NCBI RefSeq assembly: GCF_014287475.1
Contig: NZ_JACOPF010000001.1
Location: 62,001-126,000 of the forward strand
DNA length: 64,000 nt
Origin: Mediterraneibacter hominis
GTDB taxonomy: Bacteria > Bacillota > Clostridia > Lachnospirales > Lachnospiraceae
Direction: 5' to 3'
The number at the start of each line of letters is the position of its first letter. Position 1 is the first letter of the stretch. The translations under genes were made by a program, and so were the position numbers. The notes beneath the pieces are model-generated. The model was not told the DNA's origin and did not search any database. It saw nothing but the letters and a program-made list of their open reading frames with translations. This document shows positions 60,611-64,000 of this stretch, one piece after another.

Positions 60611-61048
60611 ATGCAGGAAAAACTAAATGAATTGTTGATGGACTTTAATAAAATTAACAAAGAGTGCGACGAACTATATCATAAAGTAGCTTCAAAGATG
60701 GGAATTTCAGACAGTGCCTTTTCTATCTTTTATACCCTTTATGATTTAGGCGACGGCTGTCTGCAAAAAGACATTTGTTATGAGTTTTTTGCAAATAAAC
60801 AGACAGTTAATTCTTCTATTCGGAAGCTGGTACAGGAGGGGTATATTTATCTTGAACAGGGGGCAGGCAGGGATAAACATATTTTTTTAACTGAGGCAGG
60901 GAAACAGTTTATTGCAAAATATATTGTGCCGGTCGTTCAAAAAGAAAATGCGGCCTTTACCGCCTTGAAAGACGCGGAACAAAAAGAACTCTTGCGCTTG
61001 GCAAATATTTATGTGGAAAGCTTGAGGACAAAATTAAATGAGCTTTGA
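60611..61048 (+). CDS. MarR-family transcriptional regulator
   Basis: The 145-residue winged-helix protein has the MarR layout. The recognition region is around DICYEFFANKQTVNSSIRKL, followed by a wing containing GRDKHIFLTEAG. AAGGAGGTAAGGGT precedes the ATG. It is first of the operon with a heterodimeric ABC exporter and most likely represses it through the three upstream dyads. Confidence 0.93.
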   Translation: MQEKLNELLMDFNKINKECDELYHKVASKMGISDSAFSIFYTLYDLGDGCLQKDICYEFFANKQTVNSSIRKLVQEGYIYLEQGAGRDKHIFLTEAGKQFIAKYIVPVVQKENAAFTALKDAEQKELLRLANIYVESLRTKLNEL

Positions 61049-61093
61049 GCACATTTTCCATGGCAGACTACTGAATTCAGGAGGAAACACAGC

Positions 61094-62827
61094 ATGAAAA
61101 CGATTCTGCGGTTCATAAAACCGTATAAATGGAGATGCTTCTTTACATTACTTGTTATGTTTTTAGATGTTGCGGGCGGTCTGCTTATTCCGACCATCAC
61201 AGCAGATATGATAAATGTCGGGGTGAGTGGCGGCAAGATGGACTACTTAATCCGCGGCGGAATACTTATGCTGATCGTAACAATCGTTACCAGTCTGGGC
61301 GCGCTGTTGGGGAGTTATCTCGCCGCAGACCTTTCTTCTAAAATTGGACGGGATATGCGGAACGCTCTTTACGATAAATCGCTTACCTTTTCTTCTTATG
61401 ATTTTGAACAGTTCGGAACCGGCTCTATGATTACCCGCACGCTGAACGATGTAAATGTCGTTCAACAAGGCGTCGTATGGTTTATACAGATGGTATTGCC
61501 TGTTCCCGCGGTTTGTATCATGGGAATTGTCATGTCGTTTTCGATTGATACCATGATGGGAGTTTTATTGGTTGGCGCGACGCTGTTTATTTTGCTTCTG
61601 GCGATTTTTGTCACTCGTAAAGCCTCGGTGATTTTTGATAAGCTGCAAAAATTCCTTGACCGAATGAATGTTGTTCTCCGGGAAAATGTTACGGGTGTAC
61701 GAGTGATCCGCGCTTTTAATAAAGAAAAGTATGAAGAAAAGCGAATGAGAAAATCTTTTGAGGATTATGCCGGGGCGGCAATCAGCGCAAACCGGCTGTT
61801 TGCCGGATTGGAGAGCGTTGCCCTGTTTGCGATTAACCTTATCATTGTTGTCATCCTTTGGGCGGGCGGAAATCGGATTGGCGCGGGATTTATGGAAATT
61901 GGCGATATTACTGCTCTGACACAATATGCCATGATGATTCTTTTTTATATCATTATGGCCCAGATGGTGCTGATCTTAATTCCCCGCGCCATGATTTGTG
62001 TTCGGAGAATTTCAGATGTGCTGCATCTTGCGCCGGAGATCCAGGATGGAACTGCGTCTGTTGATAATACTCCGGGTCAAATGAAAGAAGTTGTACGGTT
62101 CAAAAATGCAGGTTTTCGCTTTGCGGACGCGGGTGAGAATACTTTAGAAGCTTTGGATTTTACCTGCAGAAGAGGGGAAACAACTGCGATTATCGGCAGC
62201 ACAGGCAGTGGAAAGTCTACGATTGCAAAATTAATTTTGCGGTTTCATGATGTGACTTCCGGATCTGTCCTTATGAATGGAAAGGATATTCGCGGCATGA
62301 CGCAGAAAGAATTAAGAGAGCATATCTCCTATGTGCCGCAAAAAGCATGGCTGTTTTCTGGCACGATTGCCGACAATCTGAGGCATGGAAATGAACGGGC
62401 TACCGAACAGCAAATGAAGCATGCTTTGTCGGTTGCGCAGTCCGAATTTGTTTACGATCTCTCCGACGGACTTTACTCTCGCGTATCACAGGGCGGCACA
62501 AACTTTTCGGGCGGGCAGAAGCAGCGTCTTTCGATTGCGCGGGCATTGACAAAGAAAGCCGATCTCTATATTTTTGACGATAGCTTTTCTGCTCTGGACT
62601 TCAAGACAGACGCGGCGTTACGGAAAGCCCTTGCGAATGAAGTCAAAGACGCGGCGGTACTGATTATCGCCCAGCGGATCAGCACGATTATGAACGCAGA
62701 ACAGATTATTGTGTTGGAAGAAGGACGGGTTGTCGGAATTGGCAATCACGATTTTCTGATGCAGACCTGCCCTGTTTATCAGGATATTGCAAAATCTCAA
62801 ATGAAAGGAGCCGTAAGCCATGAGTGA
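61094..62827 (+). CDS. ABC exporter half-transporter (first subunit)
   Basis: The 577-residue protein has a six-helix exporter membrane domain and a nucleotide-binding domain (Walker A GSTGSGKSTIAK, signature NFSGGQKQRLS). Walker B reads LYIFDDSFSALD, with Asp in place of the catalytic Glu, as in the degenerate site of heterodimeric exporters. GGAGGAAACACAGC precedes the ATG. It overlaps the second subunit gene by 8 bp. Base composition looks GC-richer than in the preceding genes. Likely multidrug or peptide export. Confidence 0.93.
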   Translation: MKTILRFIKPYKWRCFFTLLVMFLDVAGGLLIPTITADMINVGVSGGKMDYLIRGGILMLIVTIVTSLGALLGSYLAADLSSKIGRDMRNALYDKSLTFSSYDFEQFGTGSMITRTLNDVNVVQQGVVWFIQMVLPVPAVCIMGIVMSFSIDTMMGVLLVGATLFILLLAIFVTRKASVIFDKLQKFLDRMNVVLRENVTGVRVIRAFNKEKYEEKRMRKSFEDYAGAAISANRLFAGLESVALFAINLIIVVILWAGGNRIGAGFMEIGDITALTQYAMMILFYIIMAQMVLILIPRAMICVRRISDVLHLAPEIQDGTASVDNTPGQMKEVVRFKNAGFRFADAGENTLEALDFTCRRGETTAIIGSTGSGKSTIAKLILRFHDVTSGSVLMNGKDIRGMTQKELREHISYVPQKAWLFSGTIADNLRHGNERATEQQMKHALSVAQSEFVYDLSDGLYSRVSQGGTNFSGGQKQRLSIARALTKKADLYIFDDSFSALDFKTDAALRKALANEVKDAAVLIIAQRISTIMNAEQIIVLEEGRVVGIGNHDFLMQTCPVYQDIAKSQMKGAVSHE

Positions 62828-64000
62828 GAATAACAACAATGCACAAGTTCTTACAGAAGAAATGGATTTTGAAAGGCCGGATCATGCGTGGCAAACGATA
62901 AGAAGGCTGTGGCGTTCTACGGGCGATCAGCATAAGCGGTTAGCGGTCGTGCTTGTATCGGTCATCCTGTATACGTTTCTTTCTATTATTGCGCCGCTGT
63001 ATAGCGCGTATATCGTAGATTTGCTTTGGAACAACATCAAAGAGACGATTACAAACGGCTCGACATTTCAAGTTACATGGGCGGCGGGAGGCAGGGATAT
63101 AGTATTTTTATTGTTGCTCTATCTGGCAACGGCGCTGTTTTATACTCTTCAATCGTTCCTTATGGCAAGTTTTGCGGAAAACCTTAGTCTTCGGCTAAGG
63201 ACGGAAATCAGCGAAAAGCTAAACCGGCTTCCACTCGCCTTCTTTGACCGCACTAAAACCGGGGCGATTCTTAGCCGGACAGTGAATGACTTGGATAAAA
63301 CAGCGGAGGCCCTGCAAACGGGAATGTTGAAACTATTTACAGCCGTCGGCATGGTAATCGGCTCTCTGGTGATGATGTTCCGTTTTAGTATTCTATTGAC
63401 GCTTGTTTTTCTGGCGTTTACAGGAATAGCGCTGGCAGCTACTAATTTTGTGTCGGCAAAAACGCTGCAATCCGCCATGAAACGGCAGCAGTGCGTGAGT
63501 AATGTGACCGCGCGGGTAGAAGAGGCATACAGCGGCCGGGTTATTATAAAAGCATTTAATCAGGAAGAAATCAGCTCTGAAAATATGCATAAGGCAACTG
63601 AAGAACTGGCAGAGGCTACCAAAAAAGCGGACTTTATGATAAACGCGATCAATCCGGCAATTCGCATGATTAACCGTTTCGGTCAAGTGCTGATTGCGGT
63701 ACTCGCGGGAAAAATGCTGCTGGAGGGAAGATTGACCGTCGGTGTGTTTCAGGCGTTTTTCCAGTATGTAAACCAGGCTTCGGAGCCACTCACAGAGGCC
63801 GCCTATATGGTAAACAGTATGCAGTCTGCTTTAGCTTCTCTGGAACGAATTTACAAGCTGTTAGATGAGGAAGAGCTTTCGTCGGAACCCGCTTTCCCCT
63901 CTGTTGTGGAGCAGGCAAAAGGAACGGTGGAATTCCGGGACGTCCGGTTTGGATATACGCCGGATAATATCTTAATGCACAATATCAACTTCTCTGTAAA
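62820..64000 (+). CDS. ABC exporter half-transporter (second subunit), partial
   Basis: The reading frame opens at 62820 (MSENNNNAQVLTEEMDFERP) and stays open to the window edge, about 393 residues. The membrane domain with six helices is complete and the nucleotide-binding domain has just begun (VEFRDVRFGYTPDNIL near the end). The N-terminal extension before the first helix is typical of the larger partner in such heterodimers. Its own Walker motifs are outside the window, so whether it carries the canonical catalytic site cannot be seen. Confidence 0.9.
   Translation, partial: MSENNNNAQVLTEEMDFERPDHAWQTIRRLWRSTGDQHKRLAVVLVSVILYTFLSIIAPLYSAYIVDLLWNNIKETITNGSTFQVTWAAGGRDIVFLLLLYLATALFYTLQSFLMASFAENLSLRLRTEISEKLNRLPLAFFDRTKTGAILSRTVNDLDKTAEALQTGMLKLFTAVGMVIGSLVMMFRFSILLTLVFLAFTGIALAATNFVSAKTLQSAMKRQQCVSNVTARVEEAYSGRVIIKAFNQEEISSENMHKATEELAEATKKADFMINAINPAIRMINRFGQVLIAVLAGKMLLEGRLTVGVFQAFFQYVNQASEPLTEAAYMVNSMQSALASLERIYKLLDEEELSSEPAFPSVVEQAKGTVEFRDVRFGYTPDNILMHNINFSV

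Overview
The window reads as chromosome of an anaerobic gut-type Firmicute, most likely a Lachnospiraceae member. Supporting signs are [FeFe] hydrogenase genes, a Leu T-box and a glycine riboswitch, class II-type stand-alone regulators (LytTR, GHKL, XRE, MarR), small spore-coat-like proteins, and proteins of families common in that group (DUF3793, DUF3781, YccF). No rRNA, tRNA, CRISPR array, phage or transposase gene was seen.

Layout. 1-5.2 kb: a multi-subunit NADH-linked [FeFe] hydrogenase operon (NuoE-like, HATPase, ferredoxin-like, NuoF-like, HydA). 5.3-8.2 kb: a second, probably sensory, [FeFe] hydrogenase with a PAS domain, followed by a SpoIIE/PP2C-type phosphatase. 8.2-10.3 kb: a marR-MATE efflux operon with palindromic operator-like sites. 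11.3-15.3 kb: a folate operon (folC, folE, HD hydrolase, folP, folB-folK fusion). 15.4-17.9 kb: aroA and tyrA on the minus strand. 18.3-25.1 kb: an EF-G-like GTPase, trkA-trkH potassium uptake and a large unknown membrane protein. 26-28 kb: a Fur-type promoter before DUF3793, flavodoxin and a ZIP metal transporter. 28.1-32.5 kb: a glycine-riboswitch-controlled alanine/glycine symporter and T-box-controlled leuS. 32.6-35.5 kb: an AT-rich block of small accessory genes. 35.7-42.9 kb: housekeeping and cell-surface genes, including uraA and a C39-type peptidase. 43-44.2 kb: argG. 44.7-53.1 kb: two facing ABC-transporter/regulator clusters plus a GHKL/LytTR two-component pair. 53.2-57.7 kb: OGG-like glycosylase, isochorismatase-like hydrolase, iron alcohol dehydrogenase, nitroreductase, CrcB, GNAT and FeoA-like genes. 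57.7-60.4 kb: a promoter-to-terminator non-coding transcription unit, then proB-proA. 60.5-64 kb: a MarR regulator with three palindromic operators before a heterodimeric ABC exporter that runs off the window.

The strongest non-gene signal is a family of four ~165-bp non-coding elements with 14-bp terminal inverted repeats (GTAACAGTTCAGCC) and 8-bp target duplications: a MITE with IS66-like ends. All four lie in divergent intergenic regions. Other repeats are a 62-bp-period TATACC repeat at two loci, an 18-bp-arm hairpin family at two loci, and a GTGTACAC-centred palindrome at two loci. The most intriguing unassigned piece is the ~265-nt non-coding unit upstream of proB.
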